Positions 1 through 10,769 of a stretch of DNA of 35,947 nt are shown here, piece after piece (within the stretch, counting starts at the first letter, position 1; each line of letters begins with the position of its first letter). Below the pieces are notes generated by a model. The model was not told where the DNA came from and made no database searches. It saw nothing but the letters and a program-made list of their open reading frames with translations. The stretch is taken from NCBI RefSeq assembly GCF_001544275.1, contig NZ_BCQE01000035.1, forward strand, positions 1-35,947. The letters are read 5' to 3'. The stretch comes from Enterococcus gallinarum NBRC 100675 (GTDB lineage Bacteria > Bacillota > Bacilli > Lactobacillales > Enterococcaceae). Made by a program: the position numbers and the translations under genes.

Positions 1-151
1 AAAAGAATCACAACGAGTGGCTTGCGAAGCAGAGAGTTGATGATGAGCAGTACTAGGCGAACGAGGGGAGCGTAGTAACCTTGAAAAGAATCACAACGAG
101 TGGCAGAACAGATGATGAGCAGCGGGGAACGAAGTGAGGGTAGCAACCTTG
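1..151. repeat. Two tandem copies of a dispersed intergenic repeat
   Basis: Unit one (1-83) and unit two (84-151) both begin with the same 21 bases (1-21 and 84-104). Both continue through a GATGATGAGCAG block, a GGGGA/GAACGA block and a GTAG(T/C)AACCTTG end. Unit two lacks an internal segment. The same building blocks (GAATCAC, GAAGCAGAG, AGATGATG, GGGGAACGAAG, GTAGTAACC) recur at 13045-13215. No open reading frame or transposase accompanies it. It may continue beyond the left edge of the window. I do not recognise a named element. Confidence 0.7.
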
Positions 152-399
152 AAAGGATTCCCTACGGCTGACTCTGGAAAGAGTAGAACGCAAGGTCTAC
201 TTAGCTCAAAATGAGAATCTACTGTAGGCAAAGCAAGTGCCATGTTGAATTTGGGGCAAGACCTTCGCAAATTTTTGTGTAAATCATAACAATCAAAAAA
301 AGCTTCGAGAAACCTGCAGATCTTTTCTAAATTCTCCCTTAAAGAATTTTCATAATTATGTCTAAACTTTGAAATATTGGTTAAATTCTGACAATTCGT
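152..399. other. Intergenic region upstream of xerC, with weak inverted repeats
   Basis: No gene is visible in this stretch. Two structures stand out. The arms AATTTG (248-253) and CAAATT (268-273), with an inner GG/CC pairing, are followed by a short T-run; this could be a weak terminator for a gene to the left of the window. The arms AAATTCT (329-335) and AGAATTT (343-349) form a 7-bp inverted repeat in AT-rich DNA, possibly an operator. The downstream half is AT-rich, as expected just before a promoter. No riboswitch is recognised. Confidence 0.4.
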
Positions 400-428
400 T
401 TGTTTTTTTTAAAACTCTGTGATACAGT
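400..428 (+). promoter_or_regulatory. Probable promoter of the xerC-hslVU-codY operon
   Basis: TTGTTT (400-405), a 17-base spacer, then TACAGT (423-428) preceded by an extended -10 TGA. Transcription would start near 435. That lies downstream of the GTG at 419 and only just upstream of the ATG at 440, so it supports the xerC start at 458. Confidence 0.6.
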
Positions 429-457
429 TATTTCGAGTCATGAAATGGGGGATTAGT

Positions 458-1357
458 TTGCCGGAGAACGAACTTAAAAATGATTTTTTTCGTTATCTAA
501 TTGTTGAACGAGGCTATTCTGATAAGACCAAGTCTGCTTACCAAGAAGATATGGAGGATTTCTTTCGTTTTTTAAAAGAGTCTGGCAATGAAGACTTTCT
601 TGCCATTGATCACCGTGACGTCAGAGTATATCTTAGTTTTTTAAATGAGCGCAATTACAGTCGCAATTCGATCAGCCGTAAGATGGCCAGTTTGCGGTCG
701 TTCTATCACTTTTTAACGAAACACGAAGTCATTAAAGAAAATCCATTCGCTTATATTCACTTAAAGAAAAAGAACGCAAAATTACCGCGTTTTTTTTATG
801 AAAAAGAAATGGAGGCACTTTTTGAAAGTGTAAAAGGGCACGAACCTTTGCAGCAACGAAATCGAGCTTTGTTGGAGGTCCTGTATGGCTCCGGGCTGCG
901 GGTCAGTGAATGCAGCAACCTAACCTTGTTAGACATTGATTGGGAGAATGGTGTATTGTTGATCCATGGGAAAGGGAACAAGGATCGTTATGTTCCTTTT
1001 GGCAGCTATGCGCAAGAAGCATTGCGAGACTATGTCTCAGCTGGACGCCAACAGTTGATGGAGAAACACCACAAACAGCATGAGATTGTTTTCGTCAATC
1101 ATTTAGGGGACGGAATCACAGCGACGGGGATTGAGTATGTGTTGAATCAAATCATTCGTAAAAGTAGTTTGGACAGCAAGATCCACCCCCACATGTTGAG
1201 GCACACATTTGCCACTCACTTATTAAATCACGGGGCTGATATGCGAACCGTTCAAGAATTGTTAGGCCATGCCAACTTATCTACGACGCAGATCTATGCC
1301 CATGTCACAAAAGACAGCTTGCAAAAAAATTACCGCCAATTTCATCCAAGAGCTTAA
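458..1357 (+). CDS. xerC: Tyrosine recombinase XerC
   Basis: A 299-residue site-specific recombinase of the XerC/XerD class, which resolves chromosome dimers at dif near division. The N-terminal SAM-like core-binding domain covers about residues 1-90 and the catalytic domain about 105-295. The full catalytic set is visible: R148 (GSGLRVSE), K172 (GKGNKDR), H245 and R248 (HPHMLRH), H271 ([10 protein letters not shown]) and nucleophile Y280. I chose the TTG at 458 because GGGGG lies six bases upstream and a promoter overlaps the in-frame GTG at 419; ATG 440 has no ribosome binding site. It is the first gene of an operon with hslVU and codY, the classic Firmicute order, and hslV follows after 25 bases. 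XerC rather than XerD is inferred from that context. Confidence 0.93.
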   Translation: MPENELKNDFFRYLIVERGYSDKTKSAYQEDMEDFFRFLKESGNEDFLAIDHRDVRVYLSFLNERNYSRNSISRKMASLRSFYHFLTKHEVIKENPFAYIHLKKKNAKLPRFFYEKEMEALFESVKGHEPLQQRNRALLEVLYGSGLRVSECSNLTLLDIDWENGVLLIHGKGNKDRYVPFGSYAQEALRDYVSAGRQQLMEKHHKQHEIVFVNHLGDGITATGIEYVLNQIIRKSSLDSKIHPHMLRHTFATHLLNHGADMRTVQELLGHANLSTTQIYAHVTKDSLQKNYRQFHPRA

Positions 1358-1382
1358 AAATTGGCGACAGGAGGAAAGAATT

Positions 1383-1925
1383 ATGAAATCACCTTTTCAT
1401 TCAACAACGATTTGTGCTGTTGAAAAAGATGGCAAATTCGCAATGGCCGGAGATGGTCAAGTAACAATGGGAGAACAAGTCGTCATGAAGGGGACGGCAC
1501 GCAAAGTACGCCGAATCTATAACGGTGAAGTCGTAGTTGGATTTGCTGGAAGTGTGGCAGATGCTTTCACACTGGAAGAAAAATTTGAAGGAAAACTCAA
1601 TGAATACAACGGCAACTTACAACGTGCTGCTGTTGAGTTAGCGCAAGAATGGCGGACACAGCAATCGATGCAGAAACTAGAAGCAATGCTGATCGTGATG
1701 AATCAGGAAGAAATGCTCTTGGTTTCTGGGACAGGAGAAGTCATTTCACCAGATGAAGGGATTTTGGCTATCGGTTCTGGCGGCAATTATGCACTCGCTG
1801 CAGCCAGAGCGATGAAACGTTACGGCGGTGATCTTTCTGCAAAAGAAATTGCTGAAGGAGCATTGAATATCGCCGCTGATATTTGTGTCTTTACCAATCA
1901 CAACATTATTGTTGAAGAGTTTTAA
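1383..1925 (+). CDS. hslV: HslV (ClpQ) protease subunit of the HslVU complex
   Basis: A 180-residue proteasome-beta-like peptidase that stacks as hexameric rings and degrades proteins unfolded by HslU in the cytoplasm. The family blocks are clear: [42 protein letters not shown] and the C-terminal TNHNIIVEE that contacts HslU. By alignment with E. coli HslV the nucleophile would be Thr8 or the adjacent Thr9, after a short leader MKSPFHS. In Bacillus ClpQ a serine next to the start has been proposed as the nucleophile, so maturation here is open. The ATG at 1383 is preceded by AGGAGGAAAG and gives the family length. The reading frame extends upstream into xerC, but that part is not family sequence. 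Confidence 0.95.
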   Translation: MKSPFHSTTICAVEKDGKFAMAGDGQVTMGEQVVMKGTARKVRRIYNGEVVVGFAGSVADAFTLEEKFEGKLNEYNGNLQRAAVELAQEWRTQQSMQKLEAMLIVMNQEEMLLVSGTGEVISPDEGILAIGSGGNYALAAARAMKRYGGDLSAKEIAEGALNIAADICVFTNHNIIVEEF

Positions 1926-1939
1926 AGAGGGATGAAGCT

Positions 1940-3337
1940 ATGACAAATCAAAATATATCACCAAAAGAAATCGTCAAAGAATTAGATCAATATATTGTTG
2001 GTCAAACTAGTGCCAAGAAATCTGTTGCAGTAGCTTTACGTAATCGCTACCGTCGTCTCCAGTTGGATGAGAAAATGCAGCAAGATGTGACGCCGAAGAA
2101 TATTTTAATGATCGGACCGACCGGTGTCGGAAAAACAGAAATTGCTCGCCGATTAGCGAAGATCGTTGATGCGCCTTTCGTTAAATTAGAAGCAACTAAG
2201 TTCACTGAAGTCGGTTATGTCGGACGTGACGTGGAATCAATGATTCGGGATCTTGTGGAAAATGCCATCCAGATCGTAAAAAAAGAGCAATATAAAAATG
2301 TTCGACTGCAGGCAGAAAAGAAAGCCAATCGTCGACTGGTTAAAATACTGGTACCTGGAATCAAAAAAGAACAAAAGAAATCCACGAATCCATATGAACA
2401 AATGATGAATATGTTCAATCCTGCGCAGCAGGCAGAAGAACCAAAAGAAGAACTGACGGACGAAATCCGCAGCAACCGTCAAGCCATTTATGAGCAATTA
2501 GAAAAAGGCTTATTGGACAATCGTGAAGTAACGATCCAGGTGGATGAACCAAAAACGCAGTCACCAATGATGAACAATGGATTGGAACAAATGGGGATCG
2601 ATTTGAATGAAACATTAGGTGCATTGAAACCGCAAAAGAAAATCGAACGGACAGTAACGGTAAAAGAAGCTCGAGAATTATTGATCCAAGAGGAATCTTC
2701 AAAATTAGTGAATGATGCGGATATCCATAGTGCGGCATTGCGTTTAGCCGAATCTAGCGGGATCATCTTCCTTGATGAAATCGATAAGATCACATCAAAA
2801 TCGCAACAATCAGGCGAAGTTTCTCGTGAAGGTGTGCAACGGGATATTTTACCGATCGTGGAAGGATCACAAGTCAACACGAAATACGGCCCTTTACAAA
2901 CTGACCATATCCTATTCATTGCTTCAGGTGCCTTTCATTTATCAAAACCAAGTGATTTGATCCCTGAATTACAAGGACGCTTCCCGATTCGTGTAGAGCT
3001 TGATGATTTAACAAAAGAAGACTTTGTCAAGATCCTGACGGAGCCAAACAATGCTTTGATCAAGCAATATATTGCCTTGTTGGGAACAGAGAATGTGACA
3101 GTCACTTTTACGCTGGAAGCAATCCAAAAAATTGCGGAAATTGCCTTTCAAGTCAATCGCGATACAGATAACATTGGCGCCCGTCGCTTACACACGATTC
3201 TAGAAAAGTTACTTGAAGACTTATTGTTTGAAGCATCCGACATGCAAATGGGTGAAATCACTATTACAGAAGCGTACGTTGAAGACAAACTTGCTTCTAT
3301 TGCCAAAGACGAAGACCTAAGCCGGTATATTTTATAA
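1940..3337 (+). CDS. hslU: HslU (ClpY) ATPase subunit of the HslVU protease
   Basis: A 465-residue AAA+ unfoldase that feeds substrates to HslV. Walker A is GPTGVGKT (residues 59-66). The pore loop is GYVG (92-95). Walker B is IIFLDEID with D279 and E280. A charged intermediate I-domain of about 110-245 separates the two halves of the AAA module. The C-terminal sensor-2 region contains [10 protein letters not shown], and the protein ends in the short LSRYIL tail that docks into HslV pockets. It starts 14 bases after hslV with an AGAGGGATG ribosome binding site, so the two subunits are co-expressed. Length is normal and nothing appears broken. Confidence 0.96.
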   Translation: MTNQNISPKEIVKELDQYIVGQTSAKKSVAVALRNRYRRLQLDEKMQQDVTPKNILMIGPTGVGKTEIARRLAKIVDAPFVKLEATKFTEVGYVGRDVESMIRDLVENAIQIVKKEQYKNVRLQAEKKANRRLVKILVPGIKKEQKKSTNPYEQMMNMFNPAQQAEEPKEELTDEIRSNRQAIYEQLEKGLLDNREVTIQVDEPKTQSPMMNNGLEQMGIDLNETLGALKPQKKIERTVTVKEARELLIQEESSKLVNDADIHSAALRLAESSGIIFLDEIDKITSKSQQSGEVSREGVQRDILPIVEGSQVNTKYGPLQTDHILFIASGAFHLSKPSDLIPELQGRFPIRVELDDLTKEDFVKILTEPNNALIKQYIALLGTENVTVTFTLEAIQKIAEIAFQVNRDTDNIGARRLHTILEKLLEDLLFEASDMQMGEITITEAYVEDKLASIAKDEDLSRYIL

Positions 3338-3350
3338 AGGGAGAGAACCA

Positions 3351-4142
3351 ATGAAAACACTTTTAGAAAAGACACGACAAATCAATGAACTACTGCAACA
3401 AAAAAATACCTTCAATCTGGCATCTGATTTGCCTTATGATAAAATGGCGGTCATTTTAGGTGACATACTCGATAGCAATGCTTATATTATCAGTAGTGAT
3501 GGTAGTGTGTTGGGATTCGTTGAGACGCATGATGTCAACAATGAACGTATCAAAAAGATGTTTGTAGAAAAACAGTTTCCTAAAAATTATACAAGTTTAG
3601 TAGATAATTTATCTTCGACAGAAGCAAATGTTCCCATCAGCAACGATATGACTGCTTTTCCTATTGAGATGCGGGAGTTATATCCGAATGGTTTAACAAC
3701 AATCGTACCCATTTATGGTGCAGGCGAACGGTTGGGCACGATCATCTTGTCTCGGATCGAAAAAACGTTCGATGACGATGATCTAGTCTTAGCAGAATAC
3801 AGTGCAACTGTAGTTGGCATGCAGTTTCTTTATCAAAAATCCCGCAATATAGAAGAAGACGTTCGTAGTGCGACTGCGGTACAAATGGCGATCAATACAC
3901 TGTCATACAGCGAATTGAAAGCTGTCCAAGCGATTTTTGAAGCATTAGAAGGGGATGAAGGACGATTGACCGCTTCTAGTATTGCGGATCGGATCGGTAT
4001 TACACGTTCTGTCATTGTAAATGCATTGCGTAAACTGGAATCAGCAGGTATTATTGAGTCACGTTCCTTGGGAATGAAAGGAACTTATTTAAAAGTGTTG
4101 AATAGTCGTTTCAAAGAGGAATTGAACAAACATCAATATTAG
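3351..4142 (+). CDS. codY: CodY, GTP/branched-chain amino acid-responsive global repressor
   Basis: A 263-residue DNA-binding regulator, slightly longer than the usual 259. CodY senses isoleucine, leucine and valine and GTP, and represses amino acid uptake, biosynthesis and many stationary-phase genes in low-GC Gram-positives. The N-terminal GAF domain covers about residues 1-155. A linker helix leads to a winged helix-turn-helix at about 207-250, with the conserved core ASSIADRIGITRSVIVNALR followed by GMKGTYLKVLN. The ATG at 3351 has AAGGGAGAG upstream and sits 13 bases after hslU, keeping the xerC-hslVU-codY operon. I saw no convincing CodY box (AATTTTCWGAAAATT) in front of the operon; the best approach, near 345-360, has about four mismatches. 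Confidence 0.96.
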   Translation: MKTLLEKTRQINELLQQKNTFNLASDLPYDKMAVILGDILDSNAYIISSDGSVLGFVETHDVNNERIKKMFVEKQFPKNYTSLVDNLSSTEANVPISNDMTAFPIEMRELYPNGLTTIVPIYGAGERLGTIILSRIEKTFDDDDLVLAEYSATVVGMQFLYQKSRNIEEDVRSATAVQMAINTLSYSELKAVQAIFEALEGDEGRLTASSIADRIGITRSVIVNALRKLESAGIIESRSLGMKGTYLKVLNSRFKEELNKHQY

Positions 4143-4153
4143 GAGATGGCGAT

Positions 4154-5029
4154 ATGACAGTTACGATCAGCGCAGGGCATTTGCAGGCAACAATTGCCGA
4201 AAAAGGAGCCGAACTGCAAAGTTTGATTGATGTGAATACCAACTTAGAGTATATTTGGCAAGCTGATCCTGCACATTGGGGAAAGCATGCACCAATCTTA
4301 TTTCCGATAGTGGGTGCGTTGAAGGACAATCAATACCGCTACAAAGGGGAAACGTATCATCTGCCACGGCATGGTTTTGCTCGAGACATGACGTTTGAAG
4401 TCGTGGAGCACAAAGTTGATTATGTTCGTTTACTACTAGCTAGCAGTGAGGAGACAAAGAGCAACTATCCCTTTGATTTTCAGTTGTTTGTTAGTTACGA
4501 ATTAGGTGGAGACGGTCTTGTGGTCAAGTATCAAGTCGTAAATGATAGTCAGGAAGACATGTTCTTCTCTATCGGTGGTCATCCTGCATTCAATGTACCG
4601 TTAGGAGAGGATAATGTATTTGAAGATTTTTATCTCACATTCTCACCTAAGAAATCTCGTGTAAAATTGCCGTTGGTAGGCAATTATATCGATCTGGAGC
4701 AGCGGACATTGGGACAAACGAACACTGATCTACGGTTGACTCATGAGATGTTTAAGAACGATGCCTTGATTTATGAAACGAAAGGGTTGAATTCTTTTTC
4801 GATCCGCAGTGAAAAATCTCCTCACAGTGTGACATTGAGCTATAACAATATGCCTTACGTTGGCTTTTGGACGACTTATCCAGTAGAATCTCCTTTTTTA
4901 TGTATTGAACCATGGGTAGGTATTGCAGATACCTTAGAGACTAGTGGCGAACTACATGAAAAAACAGGAATCCAACGCTTGGCAGCCAACGAGCAATTTG
5001 AAACGAAGTATTCGATCACAGTTAAGTAA
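4154..5029 (+). CDS. Aldose 1-epimerase family protein (LacX-like mutarotase)
   Basis: A 291-residue protein of the galactose mutarotase-like superfamily (LacX/YeaD type), which interconverts alpha and beta anomers of sugars or phosphosugars. Family blocks are ILFPIVGAL, YHLPRHGFARD with the conserved His-Gly-Phe-Ala-Arg, IGGHPAFNVP with the presumed catalytic His, and LCIEPWVG with the catalytic Glu near the C-terminus. The substrate cannot be read from the sequence. It begins 11 bases after codY behind TTAGGAG and is probably the last gene of that operon, because a strong two-way terminator lies directly after it. Its link to CodY may be positional only. Confidence 0.85.
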   Translation: MTVTISAGHLQATIAEKGAELQSLIDVNTNLEYIWQADPAHWGKHAPILFPIVGALKDNQYRYKGETYHLPRHGFARDMTFEVVEHKVDYVRLLLASSEETKSNYPFDFQLFVSYELGGDGLVVKYQVVNDSQEDMFFSIGGHPAFNVPLGEDNVFEDFYLTFSPKKSRVKLPLVGNYIDLEQRTLGQTNTDLRLTHEMFKNDALIYETKGLNSFSIRSEKSPHSVTLSYNNMPYVGFWTTYPVESPFLCIEPWVGIADTLETSGELHEKTGIQRLAANEQFETKYSITVK

Positions 5030-5050
5030 GCCTATGTGAATAAGAAAAAA

Positions 5051-5092
5051 AGAAGCTGGGACGAAAGTCATGAATGACTTTTCCCAGCTTCT
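5051..5092. terminator. Bidirectional terminator between the epimerase gene and plsY
   Basis: The arms AGAAGCTGGGA (5051-5061) and TCCCAGCTTCT (5082-5092) enclose a second stem, AAAGTCA (5064-5070) with TGACTTT (5075-5081). An A-run sits directly on the left, which is a T-run on the minus strand, and a looser T-run follows on the right. It therefore ends plsY transcripts and probably also those of the codY operon. Confidence 0.85.
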
Positions 5093-5093
5093 C

Positions 5094-5723
5094 CTATTCT
5101 TTTTTATTAAGACCAAAAGAGATACGGCTCTCTGTGCCGTCTTTGATCCGCTTGATATTTTCACGATGACGGATAAAAATAAAACAGGTGACACCAATTG
5201 CGATACACGTCAATAACCAATTTGGTTTTGGTAAAATCATTGGTGCGACATAAGGCAATAGAATTGTCGACAAAGTGATCAAGCAGGCTGCAATCATACT
5301 TGTCAGGCTGACCATGCTGGTTATGAACAAACAAATCACAAAAATAAGCGCTGAATAAATGAAGAAAATTGGATTGTAGCCTAAAAGCATGCCTGCGCTT
5401 GTCGCCACCGCTTTCCCGCCTTTGAATTTGGCAAAAATTGGAAACGTGTGACCTAGAATAGCACAAACACCAAACCAAAGAGGATTGATTGTTGTGACTG
5501 AAAAGATCGCCGGCAAGCAAGTAGCCAGGGTACCTTTCAGAATATCCATCAATAAAACAATGACGCCAGCTGATTTGCCAAGAACACGAAAGGTATTCGT
5601 AGTTCCTGTATTCCCGCTGCCAAATTGGCGAATGTCTTTTTTGAAGAATAGTTGACCGATCCAGACACCAGATGGAATCGAACCGAGCAAATAAGCAATA
5701 AATAGTAACAGAATCGTCTTCAT
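5094..5723 (-). CDS. plsY: PlsY, acyl-phosphate:glycerol-3-phosphate acyltransferase
   Basis: A 209-residue integral membrane enzyme that transfers an acyl group from acyl phosphate to glycerol 3-phosphate, the first committed step of phospholipid synthesis in Gram-positives. It has about five hydrophobic segments. The three family motifs are recognisable: FGSGNTGTTNTFR near residue 40, KFKGGKAVATSAG near 100 (usual form GGKGVAT), and the C-terminal RHRENIKRI. The ATG at 5723 was chosen over an upstream in-frame start because AAGGAAAG precedes it and the family begins with this hydrophobic segment. It is transcribed alone, divergent from parE, the arrangement commonly seen in streptococci and enterococci. 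Confidence 0.93.
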   Translation of the reverse strand: MKTILLLFIAYLLGSIPSGVWIGQLFFKKDIRQFGSGNTGTTNTFRVLGKSAGVIVLLMDILKGTLATCLPAIFSVTTINPLWFGVCAILGHTFPIFAKFKGGKAVATSAGMLLGYNPIFFIYSALIFVICLFITSMVSLTSMIAACLITLSTILLPYVAPMILPKPNWLLTCIAIGVTCFIFIRHRENIKRIKDGTESRISFGLNKKE

Positions 5724-5754
5724 GATAACCCACTTTCCTTGAAAGTCTAGAGCA

Positions 5755-5783
5755 ATTTTAGCATGAAACCGTCGCAGCAACAA
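5755..5783 (-). promoter_or_regulatory. Probable plsY promoter
   Basis: On the minus strand, TTGTTG (plus 5778-5783), a 17-base spacer, then TAAAAT (plus 5755-5760) with an extended -10 TGC. It lies about 32 bases upstream of the chosen plsY start. It overlaps the upstream in-frame coding extension, which supports the shorter start. Confidence 0.6.
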
Positions 5784-5904
5784 TAAGAAAATACTGAAGC
5801 TATGGATAAACGAGCAATGATAGATGGACCATCCAAAAGCTAAAAGTGACTTTGCCTTGTCGAACGGTGGGAAAAAGGATAAGATAGTTTAGAAAAATGT
5901 TCGC

Positions 5905-8026
<2,122 letters not shown>

Positions 8027-8037
8027 GAGGGGATCTC

Positions 8038-10500
8038 TTGGAACATAAAAACAATATACAAGAATTAACATTAGAAGAAGTGATGGGGGACCGTTTCGGT
8101 AGATACTCTAAATATATTATCCAAGAACGGGCATTACCGGATATTCGAGATGGCCTAAAGCCCGTTCAGCGACGAATTTTGTTTGCCATGAATCAAGATG
8201 GAAATACTTATGACAAAGGATTTCGTAAGTCTGCAAAATCAGTAGGGAATATCATGGGGAATTTTCATCCCCATGGAGATTCCAGTATTTATGAAGCCAT
8301 GGTCCGTATGAGTCAAGACTGGAAATTACGACAAATCCTGATCGAAATGCACGGGAACAACGGGAGTATGGATGGTGATCCGCCAGCAGCTATGCGTTAT
8401 ACAGAAGCCCGTTTGTCTGAATTAAGCGGAGAATTATTGAAGGATATTGAAAAAGATACCGTTGAGTTAGTTTGGAATTTTGACGATACCGAAAAGGAAC
8501 CAACTGTTTTGCCAGCAAAATATCCCAATCTGCTGGTCAACGGGTCGACAGGGATCTCTGCTGGTTATGCAACTGAAATTCCCACGCACAATTTAAGTGA
8601 AGTCATTGACGGAACGATTTATTTGATTGATCATCCGAATGCCTCGTTGGATAAATTGATGGAATTCATTCCAGGTCCAGATTTCCCAACTGGCGGCATC
8701 TTACAAGGAAAAGAAGAAATCAAGAAGGCATATGAAACAGGTCGCGGGAAAGTGATCTTACGTTCAAAGACTAGAATCGAAGATATCAAAGGCGGCAAAC
8801 AGCAAATTGTCATCAATGAGATTCCTTACGAAGTCAATAAAGCGAATCTGGTCAAAAAAATGGATGAGATTCGTTTAAACAAAAAAATCGATGGGATTGC
8901 CGAGGTCCGGGACGAAACGGACCGTACCGGTTTGCAAATCGTGGTTGAGCTGAAAAAAGATGCCAATGCTCAAGGAATCTTGAACTATCTATTTAAAAAT
9001 ACGGAACTGCAAATCAACTACAATTTCAACATGGTAGCCATCGATGAAATGCGGCCGCAGCAAGTCGGGTTGAAACATATCTTAGAAAGTTATGTGAAAC
9101 ACCGTCGGGAAGTCATAGCTAAGCGGAGCCGTTATGAGCTGAAGAAAGCGCAGAAACGTCAGCACATCGTTGATGGGTTGATGAAGGCTCTTTCGATCCT
9201 CGATGAAGTGATCGCGACAATCCGCAGCAGTAAAGACAAAAAAGATGCAAAAAATAATCTGGTCGTTCAGCATGGGTTTACAGAAGAACAGGCAGAAGCC
9301 ATTGTAACATTGCAATTGTATCGCTTGACTAATACAGATATCACGCAATTACAGGCAGAAGCCCAAGAATTAGCTGAAACGATTCGCGAATTGACGAAAA
9401 TTTTGAATGAAGAAACGGAATTATTGAAAGTCATCAAAAAAGAGCTAAGAGAAATCAAGAAGAAATACCACTCTGATCGGATGACCGAGATTGAAGCAGA
9501 GATCCAAGAAATCAAAATCGAGACCCAAGTGCTTGTCGCCCAAGAAGACGTTGTGGTAACTGTTACGACAGATGGCTATGTCAAACGAAGCAGCTTGCGG
9601 TCTTATGGCGCTTCTAAGCCAGAAGAGTTAGGCATGAAAGAAGGCGATGCACTGCTTTATAGCGGGCAAGCAAGCACATTGGATCATTTGCTGCTGGTGA
9701 CCAATAAAGGGAATGTCATTTATCGCCCAATTCATGAGTTGCCGGATCTCAAATGGAAAGATCTAGGGGAACATATTTCGCAAACGGTAATGAATCTAGC
9801 TACCGAAGAAACCATTTTAGCTGTATTCACTTATCAAGAACTTGATCCGCACAAGAATTTCGTGCTGATTAGCAAAAACGGTATGATCAAACAAACAAGA
9901 ATGACAGAATTTGAACCTTGGCGTACGTACAAGAGTCGGCCATTGACTATGATGAAACTAAAAGATGAGGCCGATGAACTTGTCAACGTGTATTTAGCGG
10001 ATCAAAATGAGCCGTTGGATGTCTTTTTAGTTAGTTATCGTGCTTTTGGCCTACGCTACCCATTAGCCGAAGTGCCTGTTGTTGGACCAAAAGCAGCTGG
10101 AGTCAAAGCGATGAATCTTAAAGAAGATGATCAGATCGTCAATGGATTGTTGGTTTACTCGGAAGGGGATACGCCTGTAATCATGGTCACTCAGCGAGGG
10201 GCGGTCAAACGAATGCTGGCTCAAGAAATCAGTCAGTTAGGACGAGCAAAACGGGGACTGATGGTTCTAAGAGAGTTGAAGAAAAATCCTCATCGGATCG
10301 TTTATATGGGAAGTGGCGAAAACCAATCCCTGATTTTGACTACTCAAAAGGGGCAAATGATCGAGATCGAGACGAATCAAATCCCAATCAATGACCGGAC
10401 ATCGAATGGGTCCTTTGTTACCGATGAAAAATCCGGTGGCTTGATCCATGAAGTTGCTCGAGTGATTGATCCTGCGATTCAAGAAGATTCTGTACTATAA
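8038..10500 (+). CDS. parC: DNA topoisomerase IV subunit A (ParC)
   Basis: An 820-residue DNA-cleaving subunit of topoisomerase IV. The catalytic tyrosine is Tyr121 in PPAAMRYTEARLS. The quinolone-determining region reads HPHGDSSIYEAMVRM, with Ser82 and Glu86 intact. These match the serine and glutamate changed in fluoroquinolone-resistant enterococci, so this copy looks wild type. A winged-helix/tower domain is followed by a coiled coil (about 360-480) and a six-bladed beta-pinwheel C-terminal domain (about 495-810) with repeats such as GYVKRSSLRSYG and RGAVKRM. The start is TTG, eight bases after a perfect AGGAGG. A terminator follows the stop. Confidence 0.96.
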   Translation: MEHKNNIQELTLEEVMGDRFGRYSKYIIQERALPDIRDGLKPVQRRILFAMNQDGNTYDKGFRKSAKSVGNIMGNFHPHGDSSIYEAMVRMSQDWKLRQILIEMHGNNGSMDGDPPAAMRYTEARLSELSGELLKDIEKDTVELVWNFDDTEKEPTVLPAKYPNLLVNGSTGISAGYATEIPTHNLSEVIDGTIYLIDHPNASLDKLMEFIPGPDFPTGGILQGKEEIKKAYETGRGKVILRSKTRIEDIKGGKQQIVINEIPYEVNKANLVKKMDEIRLNKKIDGIAEVRDETDRTGLQIVVELKKDANAQGILNYLFKNTELQINYNFNMVAIDEMRPQQVGLKHILESYVKHRREVIAKRSRYELKKAQKRQHIVDGLMKALSILDEVIATIRSSKDKKDAKNNLVVQHGFTEEQAEAIVTLQLYRLTNTDITQLQAEAQELAETIRELTKILNEETELLKVIKKELREIKKKYHSDRMTEIEAEIQEIKIETQVLVAQEDVVVTVTTDGYVKRSSLRSYGASKPEELGMKEGDALLYSGQASTLDHLLLVTNKGNVIYRPIHELPDLKWKDLGEHISQTVMNLATEETILAVFTYQELDPHKNFVLISKNGMIKQTRMTEFEPWRTYKSRPLTMMKLKDEADELVNVYLADQNEPLDVFLVSYRAFGLRYPLAEVPVVGPKAAGVKAMNLKEDDQIVNGLLVYSEGDTPVIMVTQRGAVKRMLAQEISQLGRAKRGLMVLRELKKNPHRIVYMGSGENQSLILTTQKGQMIEIETNQIPINDRTSNGSFVTDEKSGGLIHEVARVIDPAIQEDSVL

Positions 10501-10510
10501 GTTAAACGCG

Positions 10511-10549
10511 AAACACGCATCTGTACCAATACAGACGCGTGTTTTTTTC
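10511..10549 (+). terminator. Intrinsic terminator after parC
   Basis: The stem is ACACGC-TCTGTA paired with TACAGA-GCGTGT, with one A-C mismatch and the loop CCAA, followed by seven T residues. It ends the parE-parC operon. Confidence 0.9.
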
Positions 10550-10563
10550 TATATAAATAATTT

Positions 10564-10609
10564 TTCACATTTTCAAAAAATGGACTTTAATAAAAAATTC
10601 ACATTTGAA
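10564..10609 (+). promoter_or_regulatory. Direct repeats TTCACATTT upstream of pflB
   Basis: TTCACATTT occurs at 10564-10572 and 10598-10606, 34 bases apart (about three helical turns), each followed by an A-rich tail. The second copy also reads as the palindrome TTCA-N4-TGAA (10598-10609). It can act as a -35 (TTCACA) for TATAAA at 10619-10624 with an extended TGG, a possible upstream pflB promoter. The binding protein is unknown; a redox or anaerobic regulator is only a guess from the target gene. Confidence 0.35.
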
Positions 10610-10678
10610 AAACGTTGGTATAAAAGCTGTTTCGTTACATTTTATATTATAATAGCTAATTTTGTTAAAAATAATTCT

Positions 10679-10715
10679 TGTAAATGCTTGCAATGCAAAC
10701 GCTTTGTGTTATACT
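10679..10715 (+). promoter_or_regulatory. pflB promoter with overlapping cre-like site
   Basis: TTGCAA (10688-10693), a 16-base spacer, then TATACT (10710-10715) with an extended -10 TGT. The 14-mer at 10679-10692, TGTAAATGCTTGCA, matches the CcpA cre consensus TGWAANCGNTNWCA except at two positions and covers the -35. Carbon catabolite control of pflB is therefore plausible, though not shown. Confidence 0.55.
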
Positions 10716-10769
10716 ATTCACGTAAAGCTGTTACACTTAGTGAACAGAAATTTTAAGGAGGTCCATCAA

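Noticed and set aside
329-360. CodY box upstream of xerC-codY
   Set aside because: AATTTTCATAATTAT differs from the AATTTTCWGAAAATT consensus at about four positions; too weak to claim autoregulation.
2215-2919. Overlapping minus-strand reading frames inside hslU
   Set aside because: They are shadows of a well-conserved gene, without ribosome binding sites or recognisable protein features.
5161-5733. Alternative 190-codon minus-strand frame inside plsY
   Set aside because: It is the shifted-frame shadow of plsY; only the other frame shows the PlsY motifs and membrane segments.
10466-10756. 96-codon frame between parC and pflB
   Set aside because: It crosses the parC terminator and the pflB promoter region, and its product is low-complexity with no ribosome binding site.
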